DNA of 64,000 bases from Membranipora membranacea (lineage: Eukaryota > Bryozoa > Gymnolaemata > Cheilostomatida > Membraniporidae): NCBI GenBank assembly GCA_914767715.1, contig OU612069.1:15065387-15129386 (forward strand). The letters are read 5' to 3'. This document shows, piece after piece, positions 42,201 through 53,884 of the stretch (within the stretch, counting starts at the first letter, position 1; every line of letters starts with the position of its first letter). The notes beneath the pieces are model-generated. The model was not told where the DNA came from. It saw only the letters and a list, made by a program, of their open reading frames with translations, and made no database searches. Position numbers and translations under genes: made by a program.

Positions 42201-45200
42201 CTAGAATACCAAATTCTAAATTGAAGGCGCCATTTGCAAGGACTATCTCAATAACTTACGAGGAGTATTAATGATAGAGAAGTCGCTTCCCCATGTCTCT
42301 GATGGAGGCAGCTGCTCGACGAGATGGTCTCTGGATCCTCGAGAGAGTGGCAGCCTTGTTCTGACGTTTCCGGCAAAGAAGGAGAATCTCTTGTCATCGT
42401 TAGTGTAAACTCGTGTGCCTGTGAGGTCATTCTCAGATTGGATCTCAAGTACTTGGTAAGCATTCAGCACAACACTGAAGGTTCCCTATAAGAAAACAAA
42501 CCAAGAGCCATTAGACCCAACAATTGTCAACCAGACGACAGTTCTTGAACAGCAGTTGGATATATCCGACGCGGTTTTAATTTGTATTAAATTGTATTGT
42601 ATTAAAAATTTATTCTATATTAGTGTAGCCATTAAGACACCTTACAAAAAGATCATTACCCAACCAGTATAAAATTCCAACAGTCCGACAAAGTTTTAAA
42701 TTCAATTTCAATATTTTAATTTGAAGATTTATATTAATATACGAGGGAGTATAATACGTACAGGTCCGGTGAATGTTTGACCATCGAGTGGCTCAGTTGA
42801 TACTCCAGCAGCCAGATCCATAAACACCTCAGTGTTATCCTCGACGGCAACGGCAGCAAACTGACATCTATCGTCGTTCAGGTTAATTGGGAAGTTACAG
42901 TAGGCGAAGTAGTTGTTACCTATCAAAGAGGAAAGGTGACATTGGTTACAGGAGAGGCTTCACAGAGTAAATAGATTTATTGAGATGTGATATTAGCAGA
43001 GCCATAGCCATCATAGATGTCAGACAAAATTGAACTCAAGACATTTGTCCAGAAAACATACCAATGACAGTGGTTGGAAGAGCCAGGAATCCATCAGTAG
43101 AGAATTGCTTCTTGTTGATACCGTACAGAACAATGTTCTTGTTGGATTCAATCTTGATTCCCTTATCTACAACTCTGGACATTCCGAGGTCGCTGCCTTC
43201 GTTAGAAATCCTCATCACTGGGTTGATCTCGATCTGTAGCACACTGTTCAGGCTGGCGTTGACATTCATCAGCTAGAAAAGAAAGATTCGGGGCGAAATA
43301 TTGTTAACGCCAATGTTGAAACCATAATTAAAAAATGTGACGATATGCAACAGATGGAGGAATGCAACAAACTACTTTTCTTCACTTTTTCAAATCTACC
43401 AAGGGAAAAAATTTTTGAATTTTAACAATTCATCTTTTAGAATGCGATTTTACGATGTACTTTTTAGAATTGTAAGCATGTTCGGATGAAAAGCTACCAA
43501 TTAACCAAATTGAAATTTGATTTCTTACGTTTGGTCCATTGCTACCAGTGTAAGCTGGAGCAGTTACACTAATGGTGGTATCATCTTCCAGTGCGGACAC
43601 ATACAGCTCAATCTGATTGATAGACACGGGTGCATCTTTCACAATGTTGCTCTGGAAGGTGATGGCAAACTCATTACCAGTGGCATCGGCAGTACCTACA
43701 AAGCATTTAGCATTTACAACACAAGAACAAGTTGATTGATTAGAAGAAAAGAAGTTGTCAGTGAGCATCGATATACGCTTAAATGTTATTGCCAGGCTCG
43801 GGAAAGAGAGACAAAATCATGAGCCAACATCTGAAAAACAAAGTGTCCTGTACATTCTAGGTACATCTCTGGAGTATCCAAGCTGCTCCGTTTTTTGCCG
43901 CCATTACAATACGCAAAGGAACCATGATAATCACCCAATTCTCTACTAGGAAATTGCCAGCACTAATCATTGCCGTTTGCCACGTGTGTAAGTTTTCTAC
44001 AAGTGCGGATAGGTAGGAGTGGTTTGTATGGGTATTTCAGAGTTTCCTGCCCCATAAAAAGGTAACAAGTGTGAAATAGTAGGAGACAATCACGAATAAG
44101 TGCAGTGTTCTCACCGCCTGTATGGACAAAACAGAAGACGGGACATGTTGAAGTAACCACAAGATTATTTAATGGTTTTGTCAACTTTAATAACGTTTAA
44201 ACATGACTACAGGGAGACACAACAGATGGTCTTCGAGCAAGATCGTTACTTTTCCAATACCCAATCATCCGCAAAAGTCCGCAAAAGTCGGAACAAATAA
44301 CAAAGGACAACAAATCAAACAAGACGACAATAAACCGATTGACGACTAAAAAAAAAATTTACAAACCAGGTAGTGGTCGTACGAAGTCGACATCTAAATA
44401 CAGCAGGTTAATATAGTAAACTATGCTGGCATAAAACCAGATATGCTTCTGTGGTTTTAATGATTCAAGCTAATGAGGGTGTCGGGGGGGGGGAGAAGCC
44501 AATGAAAATGAATATACCCATGACCCAAGGGATTTCGTGACCAATGTCTGGAGGTTATGGCATGCCGATCAGATGAATGCGGCACAATCTGGTTTGTGGG
44601 GTGGGTTTGGGGATGTTGTGAGCGGAGAGGGATTCTATATATGGCTTGTATATTTACACACCAGGCAGTGGAATTTCACCATCTAAATACAATGCAATCA
44701 AGATCACGTACATGATTTAGTAAGCTATCTGCATAAGTTTCAAAAAAGCAAAAAGCATTGTTCCTCCCAAACATGCATGTGGAAATCTGATGCCAATATT
44801 CAAGCTGTGGCAAGGTCCTTCTATCAGCTCGGGTAACGATAAAATAACTTAGTTCGCCAAACCAATATTTTTGAATTTTGAACTGAAAAAATGAGAATCT
44901 TTGTTTACCTGTGCAGTCCTCATCAAGAAGTCCATCATTATCATCATCCACATCATTACCACAAGTTTCCTCATCTACGAGTCCATCACAGTCATTGTCA
45001 ATACCATCAAGGGGTACCATGGTGGTCTCCGAGCAGGCTAGGTCAAACTCGTATCCGAGAGAAGAGGCAAAGGACTCGCGATCGCTGGCTCCATAACCAA
45101 TCACCATCATGTTCTGTGAGAAATAAAATCGAGAATGTATGGATTAAAAAACTGACAAGTTCTGCATTTGACAATTTCAAAGTTAAAACTGGAATTTCAG

Positions 45201-48200
45201 ATTTTGAAGCTGTTTTCCCAACAGAGTTAGTATTTAGCTATTCAACGATTCCAGATGCATATTCCATATTCAACATATTCATTTCTCCTTATGAAACGTA
45301 CCGATCCGTCAGCCATGTGGATTCTATGTGGGGAGGCAGGGTTCATCTCATACACTCCAGCCATATAGCCGAGAGAAGATCCAGAAGAAGGCTTGGCCAG
45401 GAATGGAGGAGAGACTCCTAGTCCACCACCATCTATTCTCAGCTGATTCATAGAGCCATCTGGTACAGCAAGCTACAGAAAGAAGAATCAATTATGCAAT
45501 ATGCAATATACATTATGCAGCACACATTATGCAATACTCAACATGCATTATACAAAACACATTATTCTATGAATAACCTGTATAGAAAGACGACTAGTAG
45601 CCCAACAGCCTACCAGTACAGGAAGCCACCAGAACTACTGCATTTGGTGATTGGCAACGCTTGGTTTCTATTTGTATACATGTTCACTTGTGGTGTAGCA
45701 GAAGGAGTAGTAAAGGACTGTGTTAATATGTGGGCGCACACATTGATATGATCAGGGAATTCATCTGAAATTCAACACCTAGAGAGCTTAAAATAATATG
45801 GCTTGACACTTACTACAGCAAAGACTTTGGCGTATGGGTTGTTGTCAGCATCAATGAAAGAGGGTAGGTAGAAGTCGTCATCATACTGAGTAACGGCAGG
45901 CAGGAAGTAAAGTGAGGGATCGGCAGGGTCAGTTGCACCGACAGACTTTCCATCTTGAGATCGGACAATTACAGCTACCAGGATATTACCATTAGCTCTG
46001 ATATGTGCCATCTCCGAGAGTTTAAGCTCAATGAATGCTCCTGTAACGGTAGCGAGTTATGTATTAGGGTAAAATTGTTTCTGTGAAGAATCTACTGGCC
46101 AAGTAAATTTTATTGGTTATTTAGCAGGCCTAGTTATGCGATACATCAATCGGTTAAAACAAATAGCAAGTCGGCATTTGAAGACTGTTTAATAGAGGGA
46201 CCTAGGGGTTGCTTTCAGTTTGTAGGCAGGTCGGAGAACACCTGGGACACCTGGGGCACAGTATCCAATCATACCAACAACCATGATGATAAGACAACAG
46301 TAACCAAATGGAAACTACAGGAATCCGCATTGTAGGGATGCAAGATTGCATTATGGGAATGGAAGATTGCATGATCGGAATGCAAGATTGCATTGTGGAA
46401 TTTTTGATTTGGAATGCTCACCACCAGATGGGATATTATAGCTCTGCACGGTATCAGTGATGACATCAATGTTGGTGTTGGCGCTTCTAGCGATGATCTT
46501 CAGGGTATCTCCTGGTACAGAACGTGGGGTTGGCACAAACACAAAGTCTCGTCCCCATTTGGTGGTAGATGGTACCTACAATTTGAAGGGATGTTATTCA
46601 GTTATACGTTTTAAATTACTTGAATCATCTGAGGCCGCCATCAGCATATATACCGAAAATGATGACGTTGTGTAGCATATGTACCGACAATGTTTTTTGA
46701 CCACTAGGCGTGCAATTGATAACGTTTTGAAGCACAAAAGATGTTTATTACACAGGTGATAGCAAGTGATGCATCAAACTTGTACCCAACCCTACCTACC
46801 TGTTCAACTAGATGGTCTCGGGATTTCTTGGTGAAGTCGTTGAATGATCTGACGTTTCCAGTAAATACGGCCACTGGTTTGTCGGACTGAACGAGAACTC
46901 CAGTGAGGTCACCAGCTGATTGGGCGAGGAAGGTGTTTCCGGGCTCAAGAGTAAACTGTACTGTCTCTCCTAAAATGTCAAGGTTACATTTTGAGAAAGG
47001 ATCACCACAAGCGCAGACACAGTGCCATCACCGTGCGGTTGATAGAGCCTGATATTAAATTCAGTGTGAATTGAGTGATCTGTGATAATATGTCACATGG
47101 CTGTGAAGTCCGTACAATACCAAGCCTAATACGAGTAGGTGCCTAATACATGTTAAGTGAATGATGATTGGACCATGTGATATGAACATGTGAGGTGCAA
47201 GCTGTAGCAGGAGTGGTGCTGTAGCAATAAGTGACACGGTGATAATTCAGCATTGTTCCTAATTTTTATATGCATAGGTTACTGTTAGTCTTCGATGGAT
47301 GCCCTCCGCTTTAAAATACAGTGCCAAACCCAGAAAGTCATAATCATGGTCACACAAATTTTGTGTTAAAATTACTTCTTTATAATTGGGTTAAAATTAT
47401 GATTAATACTGGTTCAAGATTATTCTATCAATACTGGGTTAAATTCTGGGTTCGAATGTTTTCAAACCATGGTTAAAATAAATTTGTTGAAATATGGTTA
47501 AAGTTTGTTAAATATTCGTTAAAGTATTGAATCAATACTGGGTTAAATTTGAGTTAATATTTCAGCCCCATTGGGAATTCCTAAGAATTGCATTATGGGA
47601 ATGTTCAGCTATAACAGTTAGTGCACCTTAAACCCTTAGTAACGTATAAGCAGTATATTAATATTAGCCACGTCTAAGCAGTTTTCTCACCATTACTATA
47701 ACGTATTCCATTATAATCCACAGTCAGGGTCTCCCCTGTCCGACTAGGGATTACTATTCTAATCCTAGTCAGATTCTACAATCATCAACATTAACATAGA
47801 TATAATTATCAAATATAAACAAATAGACAACACATGGGCATGACAATGTGCGTACCATTGCTGTATCGTAGTCCATTGTAGTCAACAGTGATGGTTTCAC
47901 CCTCGCGATCTGGGATCACAATTCGGAGACGATTCATTTCCTGAAGAGCAGAAATAAATTACAGCCAAGGCTTGTGACACAGTGGAGGAAAGAAGAAAGG
48001 TGCGACATGGCAATATTATTTAAAGTCCAAAAATATACACTGTCAACTAAATTGCTTGTTGAGGCAGTGGATACAAGACAGAAAAAGCAAGTTGCATCAC
48101 CATAGCAAGGTATATACAATTTATTGGTACAATCAAATAGCAATCAAGTTGGGGACTGCAATAGTTTAAAATCTAAAACCCGAGTTTTGAGAGCCGAGAT

Positions 48201-50078
48201 TTATTTACCCTTGTGGTGATGGCGAACTGAGTTTGGATGTGCTGTGGTGAGTAGGTCAGGATGTAGTGAATCTGTCCGGCGAGCTCCCATGGTAAGATGG
48301 CGTAGGAATCGGCGGAGAACTTCTCCACATTAAATCCCTGTACGGAGACGTCCTGGTCAGAAGTGATGTCTACTACCTTGTTGGAGATCGATCCATCAGC
48401 ATATGTGTGCCTACAACAGCAGAGGGTATTCCAGGTTCATGTCAATGTCAAACATTAAAGTCAGGGATTGCAAATGTATCAGTTTAGGGTGTTCCTAGAC
48501 CAAGTTTGGTCCATTTTCATGCTCCCGATCCACTGATCACGCCCATTGGAAGGGAGCAACTGTATGCAGGCAATTGGATGCTCCGGTCAATTAATTTATG
48601 ATATCATACCGAATATTGAAGCCAATGTATGCATTGGTATTTCTAAGGCAGGTTCTAGAGAAAAAATAGCAATAAGGCCATGCGCTTCATTACTTAAATC
48701 CTAGAATAAAATTTTGTATCAGAAAACCATGGCAGCCAGATAGTACCTATAATGCAAAAGCCATTTTACATACTGATAACCTACCTGATGGTTTCACACA
48801 GAGTGACCTTTTCACATTCGTCAGCAGCGACGGTGACCTGTGTGTTAGCGGGACATCCTTGGCTGTGATAGTACGGCAAGTCTACATTAACGTTTGCTGT
48901 TGGCTGTCCGTCCTTGTTACAAATATACAAGTCTACTGGTCGGTCTACTGGGCAATCCACAAAGTTATCCAGGAAAACCATACGGAAATCTTTGTTGAAT
49001 GCATCGACCGATTGACCTGCAAATAAAAATAGGATAACATTGTCTCTTGACAGTCTAGGCTTGCAAAGGAAAGAATATGGTGCACATTATGCATGGATGT
49101 TATTCACCATGCAGGTCCAATATGGAAACTGGTTTTGACAATACTACAAATGAGGACACATGTGTTCTCTATGAATACAGAAAAGACCCCCGAGTAATAT
49201 TCACTAGGTCAAGTACACAATGGAATAAAGAAGCATACTAACATTTTTATTGGTATATTAAATAGCTGCCATTACATCTATTCACAATCAATTGACATGC
49301 AGATATTCAGAGAGATACTGTTTTCACTGACGACTTTGATAGACGGGTTATTTAATAACACTTTAGCTGGTATAAATTTAAAAATTAATTGTTGGGTTTT
49401 GAACCAGCATAAAATCGTTTATCAAGGATTCCGAGACCTAGGTATATAATTTGAGTGGGGTGGATAGCACCTGAATTATGTACAGTCGACAGCTATGTTT
49501 AATGAGAGAGTAAAAACCACCACGCCCATATTAATTAATGTCATGACATGGCGCAACTCTGCAATTACCAACAAAACCAACGGAAACCTGTCTTCTCAAT
49601 TGTCACCAAGGAGAAAACAACATAATTCCAAGGATCAATAGTTGTAGAAATTAAAAGATAAAATCGTTATGGTTCAGGAATAAAACAAGCAACATTGGTT
49701 AATATCAGAATCCAAGTTGCTTGACACAATGTTCACTATATAATTGAGATACCCCCCCACCCCACTCCATGTTCATTGTCAAAGCAAATCTGTCTAAAAT
49801 TCATTTTGGATGTAATTGCGTTTTTTCAAGGTAGGATATGCTACCCAAATAAAATGGGAAAATCCATTGCAAATTTGAAGAGGATTGGGGTAAATTGCCC
49901 AAGGCAAAAACAATAGTGGATGATTATCCTGCAATTATACTTTGCAAACAACAACCCCATACTTACCGAGTTTACCGATTACCATATTTACGGAGTTAAG
50001 AGCTTAAAACAATTATTACCAACCTTTCACTTGGGTCAATGCCACGGCAAGCGCCGCTAACACCAAACACCTTAACAT
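36798..50078 (-). CDS. Secreted protein with three IgGFc-binding-type modules, complete gene
   Basis: Exons in transcript order: 50024-50078, 48785-49016, 48209-48410, then either 47856-47940 or 47691-47775, 46800-46969, 46422-46575, 45814-46040, 45302-45472, 44909-45113, micro-exons 44662-44682 and 44367-44393, 43529-43695, 43062-43272, 42762-42919, 42260-42485, 41911-42080, 41537-41673, 41058-41239, 39790-39905, 39361-39517, 39213-39232, 38963-39121, 38657-38810, 38257-38435, 37882-38060, 37599-37748, 37205-37413, 36798-37036. Their sum is 4,362 nt, 1,453 residues plus stop. Exon 1 encodes a signal peptide (MLRCLVLAALAVALTQVKG). Three repeats of the IgGFc-binding N-terminal type follow, joined by two acidic DGIDNDCDG linkers. 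There are no VWD, C8 or TIL domains and no membrane segment. Such modules occur in FCGBP-like mucosal and body-fluid proteins; a mucus or recognition role is inference. Confidence 0.86.
39361..43695 (-). CDS. IgGFc-type module 2 and acidic linker 2
   Basis: Starts ADATGNEFAITFQSNIVKDA and continues with GIKIESNKNIVLYGINK, ENDLTGTRVYTNDDKRFSFF, SRGSRDHLVEQLPPSETWGS, LGDVFKVIARSADT, NKPVLVIQISQ and FMALIFGRADRETYG. The last exon (39361-39517) carries DGIDNDCDGFIDEEACNS and VDDDLDNLIDEDC. The exon 39790-39905 joins it directly in phase 0, excluding the small open frame at about 39,670-39,730. Donor AG|GTGATG at 39360 was chosen for phase. Confidence 0.83.
39906..41057. other. Largest intron of the IgGFc-type gene
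   Basis: No exon recognised. Contains GGAATTCCAAGGAATTCTAG and related imperfect repeats near 40,280-40,340 (two repeats of AGGAATTC/GGAATCCTAG). Confidence 0.5.
41297..41331. repeat. 9-bp tandem repeat TTTTGACAG
   Basis: Four copies in the intron between exons 41537-41673 and 41058-41239, about 55 nt upstream of the latter. Confidence 0.9.
44367..44393 (-). CDS. Micro-exon m2 (27 nt)
   Basis: Lies between TGTATTTAG and GTTTGT, phase 1 at both ends, encoding (D)VDFVRPLP. It is a diverged duplicate of micro-exon m1 with matching splice-site context. Both, either or neither keep the reading frame. Confidence 0.55.
44662..44682 (-). CDS. Micro-exon m1 (21 nt)
   Basis: Lies between TGTATTTAG and GTGTGT, phase 1 at both ends, encoding (D)GEIPLP after the acidic linker. 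The flanking intron sequence is duplicated around the exon at 44367-44393. Optional use cannot be judged from sequence. Confidence 0.55.
44909..45113 (-). CDS. End of module 1 and acidic linker 1
   Basis: Encodes MMVIGYGASDRESFASSLGY (end of an IgGFc-type module) and then LDGIDNDCDGLVDEETCGND and VDDDNDGLLDEDC. The DxDxDG-like Asp/Asn repeats with paired Cys match the MopE-type putative metal-binding motif, so calcium binding is likely but untested. Confidence 0.82.
45302..50078 (-). CDS. IgGFc-type module 1
   Basis: From the signal peptide through FNKDFRMVFLDNFVD, GDLTGVLVQSDKPVAVFTGN, KKSRDHLVEQVPSTTKWGRD, DTLKIIARSANT and the IHMADGS region. The DLTG/DKPVAVFTGN/SRDHLVEQ/WG-FVFVP string is the hallmark of IgGFc-binding domains. 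The module contains the duplicated alternative exon. Confidence 0.85.
46330..46405. repeat. Imperfect 23-bp tandem repeat
   Basis: About three units of the type GGGAATGCAAGATTGCATTR in the intron between exons 46422-46575 and 45814-46040. Confidence 0.75.
47365..47570. repeat. AT-rich degenerate repeat, TACTGGGTTAAA type
   Basis: Several dispersed GGTTAAA/GGTTMAAAW and AATACTGGGTTAAA motifs in the intron downstream of exon b. No function assigned. Confidence 0.5.
47691..47775 (-). CDS. Alternative exon b (second of a duplicated pair)
   Basis: 85 nt between TTGTAG and GTGAGA, encoding NLTRIRIVIPSRTGETLTVD then YNGIRYSN. It has the same length and phases as exon a. Joining a to b reads GAA TCT GAC TAG, an immediate stop, and skipping both shifts frame into a stop in the next exon, so exactly one can be used per mRNA. 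Confidence 0.8.
47856..47940 (-). CDS. Alternative exon a (first of a duplicated pair)
   Basis: 85 nt between TCTTCAG and GTACGC, encoding EMNRLRIVIPDREGETITVD then YNGLRYSN. It starts in phase 0 and ends in phase 1. It is 20/28 identical to the protein of the exon at 47691-47775, from which it is separated by only 80 nt. Confidence 0.8.
48498..48577. mobile_element. Short MITE-like element, copy 2
   Basis: GACCAAGTTTGGTCCATTTT and GGAAGGGAGCAACT then GCAGGCAATTGGA match the element at 27,412-27,515. Its left inverted repeat is degraded. Confidence 0.65.
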
Positions 50079-50182
50079 GACTCCAATTTCTGCTTCCTAC
50101 GCCTTGCAAGATATTTATGAAGCTTCTGAGAAATGAAGATGGTAAATATTCCAAAGCTAACAAGCACCTGCTGGCACTTTGT

Positions 50183-50192
50183 CTTTATATAT
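50183..50192 (-). promoter_or_regulatory. TATA box of the IgGFc-type gene
   Basis: On the minus strand ATATATAAAG lies about 105 bases before the start codon at 50,078, giving a plausible start of transcription near 50,155 and a 5' UTR of about 80 nt. Confidence 0.55.
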
Positions 50193-50499
50193 CCACTGTC
50201 AGCTTATGGCAGGTGGAGAGTTGATACAGCGACAGGCAAGCAGAGAGCTGATGTATCACACACGAAGCACTGCGACCAACTGCCAGACTCTACGAATAGA
50301 CCGACACAACTGACAACTCAACAAAGACGACGGCTGAACAAAATAGTCTCTCAGAACGAGCGCTTTATGCGGCTGTTGAGAAAGCAAGCTGAAAGCAAAC
50401 CGGTTCCAGGGGATAATTATTGGTTGAGAATGAAAGGCGATTGCCAGCTACACCCAATGTTTAATCATGTTCATCATAACTAGATGCTGCTTCGGCGGC

Positions 50500-53400
50500 G
50501 AGTCAGAAATTAGCGAGCATTGTATGAATGGTTAACGGAGAAAGCTAGCCCTAACAAGATAACCTAAGTTTTCTACTCTTAATTGGGGAGGGGCTTTGGT
50601 ACGACCCAGTAAATCATACAGAGAGACCATAATGTGTCACCAGACTCATGGATGGAAAGCAGAAATTAAGGTTTAGAATAGTGAGTAGGGAAATAAAACA
50701 CAATGCTCTTACTTACTAACCAATAAGAATATTTTAAAGTTATACTATTGAAATTATACCAAAAGAAATTGTTGATTTGTGTATGCCCTTTCTCAAAATA
50801 TATGATTTTGAGTATGATTCCAACAAGCCAGCAAACACATGCTTAACTCTATACATGGTACATCACGCGCAGCAACTAAATAGCGCTGACTTTAAAACTG
50901 AGTGCATCAAGTTTTCTGTTTGGCCGTGTACATATTCTAACAGATATTATATACAGCCTTGTAAAATTGATAAAAGCTATTTTCAGTTCGCACATCCGAA
51001 TCTTAACAGATTGAAAATGTAATGTAAATTGAATGCCGATACTGGTTACCATAAAAGTACCATATTAATTGGCCCCCCCTGGCCCGAAAGAAGCAATGGC
51101 TAAATAAATAACCATCAAAATGAAAAAAAATTAGAAACCAACATTTTTCTGTTCTTTTTTCGTCTCATCATTCAATTGCCCCAACTATGAGGCTGTCTCG
51201 GCTCATGTGGGCAGTTCATGATTCTGCATTGGGACCAATGATTCGTGTTTCTGCTGTTGTTAAAAAAAGGAGTGTGATATATTTAGCTAGGCACTTGATA
51301 ATCGACGGAAATCGTTGAAGGGTTGGTTAAGTTCCATCTTTAATCACAGCATGAGCCACGCTGTTTGTGCCCGAGATATCACACCATGTGAAAGGAGACG
51401 TCAGCTATGAAATAACAGGGCAGTGAAATCGGGGACAGGTCTGGGACAGCTTTCCACACCTCTACGCATACATTTCAAACCAGATCTCTCCAAATATCCT
51501 AGAGGAGTAATTATTAGGTTTGCTTATTCAGGGGTGACCTAATGTTAGCTAGCACTAATTTTAGCTAGATATGGTGGGAGATCATGAGTAAAGAGAGGGT
51601 GTAAATGTTGGCTAGCTGAAAAGATGAATTTTTTTAAGCAAGGGTCTTCTAGGGTAGGGAGGAAGTCTATTGCGGTGTTTCAAGAAACAGCTGCCAACCA
51701 CAGCTATGAATTGAGTACGAAATCAGCCTATAGGCAATCTTTGCTATAGTGGATCTAATCCATATATAGAGGAGAGCAAACTGGTATAAAGTTGAGTTTA
51801 CCAGTGGCTCTGTGTATTAGAAGTAGATTATTGAATTTATAAAACCCCACCCCCCCCCTCAGTCTTTACAAGTTCTTGCAGTTTTGGATTTGAATTTAGA
51901 TCATAGAAATTCTGTTGCATCCGTGGATAAAACTAAGCTTGATACCCTCCTTACCAATTTTACGGGCAACATCTTTGAAGCTTTTAATGATTTAAAAGAC
52001 ATGATCTTTGAAGCTTTTATTTGGAAGGCTGAAAATAGTGGCCAAAGCACCGCTGAATACACAGCTAACCAACAAAGCTCTGAGTAATTGCCTCAAAGAT
52101 TAAATAACCTGCAAGCAACCAAGCCAAGGCATGATCTAAATCTACATAATTACAGTTTTAAAGTTAGATTGATGAATTTCGACACTTAACAGAGGAAAGG
52201 CGATAGCACTTTTCGAGATTAGATTTTGAGTAAAGGGCAAAGCACAGCTAATTCAGTAGCTGCACCATGATAATACACACATAACAGTCGGCGAATTATA
52301 TATTCAAGTTAGCCGAGATTTGAAACCTGAATCACCACACCTTTTCTCACAAGGAACAAGAATTACCATAACAGGGACGGAGTCTGGATAGAATGGTAGG
52401 GGAGGTAAAACTCCTTGAGGTACGGAGTACACCACATTGTAAGCTCCTTATGTAGGGTGCTGTGGAAAAGCCCAACCCTCTGAGTCAAATCAAGGTATAT
52501 AAAAAGCGATTATAAGTCTCAGATGAGCCGAGACTGATATCGATTATTCTTCAAGTATATTGCCTTTAGGCCACTTAATTTAGCATTCTAGGGGAAACCG
52601 TGCCTCCCTGCCTCCCCTAAAGCTACGGGCCTGACAAACGACAACACACAATAAAGTTCCAATTAACCTGCCAGTGATCAGAGATATTACTACAAGATAA
52701 ACTGATTCATGTTTATTTGTACAAGTCCACCACTCCACCCACCATTTTAGATTTACAGGTCAACATACGTCTAGAAGACTCTTGAATACGCAGTGACTCT
52801 AAATCTTCACTGCATGAAAGGTGTCATCACTCAACAGTATTGCTGACGTTTTACAGCAACTCTTGTTTTTGCTTTAATTATCTAGTTTGAAGGGTAGAGA
52901 AATCCTTCAAGCTCTAGAATTGAATCATCGGAATTTGGAGCTAACTGTAGGCCTACTTATGATTAAACATGGGAAGAATTTCTACCAGCAGCACGCCTTA
53001 AATTCATAGAGGTTGTAGCTGAATAGTATAAACCTAAGCAAAATTTAAACTTATTTTCTCAACGACCAAACTCCTTCAAAATTGGCAATGCTGGTACGCC
53101 GCCAACCTAAGCAAAAAGTTGGCCATGCTCATGTCTCAAGGCTAGGCAAGTTTCCCTAAATAGTTCTTTAATCATGAAATGATTGTTTTTAAATAAAAAC
53201 TTTGAGGGATGTGATATAAATTCAGAGAATTTTGTTGATGAAACAATGAGCAGCAAAGCTTAATATTGAAATTAAAAGATTTTGCACAAACATTTGTCAA
53301 CTATTTGATTTACACAGAATTTTGAGATAGGACAATGAGCCTGAAGCATAAGTACATTTGTATTGTTTTAAGAGGATGAAAGTTTGTGTGCTATTATGAC

Positions 53401-53880
53401 CTTTGACTAAACCTTCGTGGAACATCAAATTCAGGGAATTCTGTAAGCGCAATGTACTGTATGATGTATGGTATAAATTTTTGAATTATTGTTTGATTGG
53501 TTCAATTAAAAAAAAGGGCTCTACTCATTACAGAATTATAATGGAAATAGTAAAACATAGATTTTCTTAGAATTTGATTGAGAACAACAAACCTCAATAG
53601 TGCATTTTTATAAATTGAAAGCTTAAAACAGCTTTACATGTAAGGACGGCAGTAAGGAATGCCAGCTGCTTTCGTCATTGTTTGCTATTTAAAACGATCA
53701 CCTGAATGGCAACTGTCAAATAGCCACTGGTCATAAAGTCACATCCTAAAAGGCCTCTACCCAGAAGGCTACTATCCAAAGGGCTACTATGTATGTTTAG
53801 TTTGTTTGTTAAAAGGAGAATTATCTCCTATCCAATGATATGTTAACTGTACATCAATGCACATAACATAAAAAATCAAC
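50500..53880. other. Region without an assigned gene
   Basis: No exon chain or RNA gene recognised. Contains a repeat-family fragment near 51,498-51,560 (CCTAGAGGAGTAATTATTAGG, then AATGTTAGCTAGC) and the unassigned frame at 51,884-52,087. Confidence 0.45.
51884..52087 (+). other. Unassigned open frame, possibly coding or transposon-derived
   Basis: 67 codons with ordinary amino-acid composition (SVASVDKTKLDTLLTNFTGN then IFEAFNDLKDMIFEAF), open for at least 12 more codons upstream and preceded by a pyrimidine-rich CTTGCAG that could be an acceptor. It contains an internal IFEAF repeat. No family recognised. Confidence 0.3.
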
Positions 53881-53884
53881 TCAC

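Noticed and set aside
50133-50483. 116-codon plus-strand frame upstream of the IgGFc-type gene
   Set aside because: It overlaps the TATA box and 5' UTR of that gene, has no recognisable domain and lacks splice or poly(A) context. A small divergent gene is possible but unsupported.
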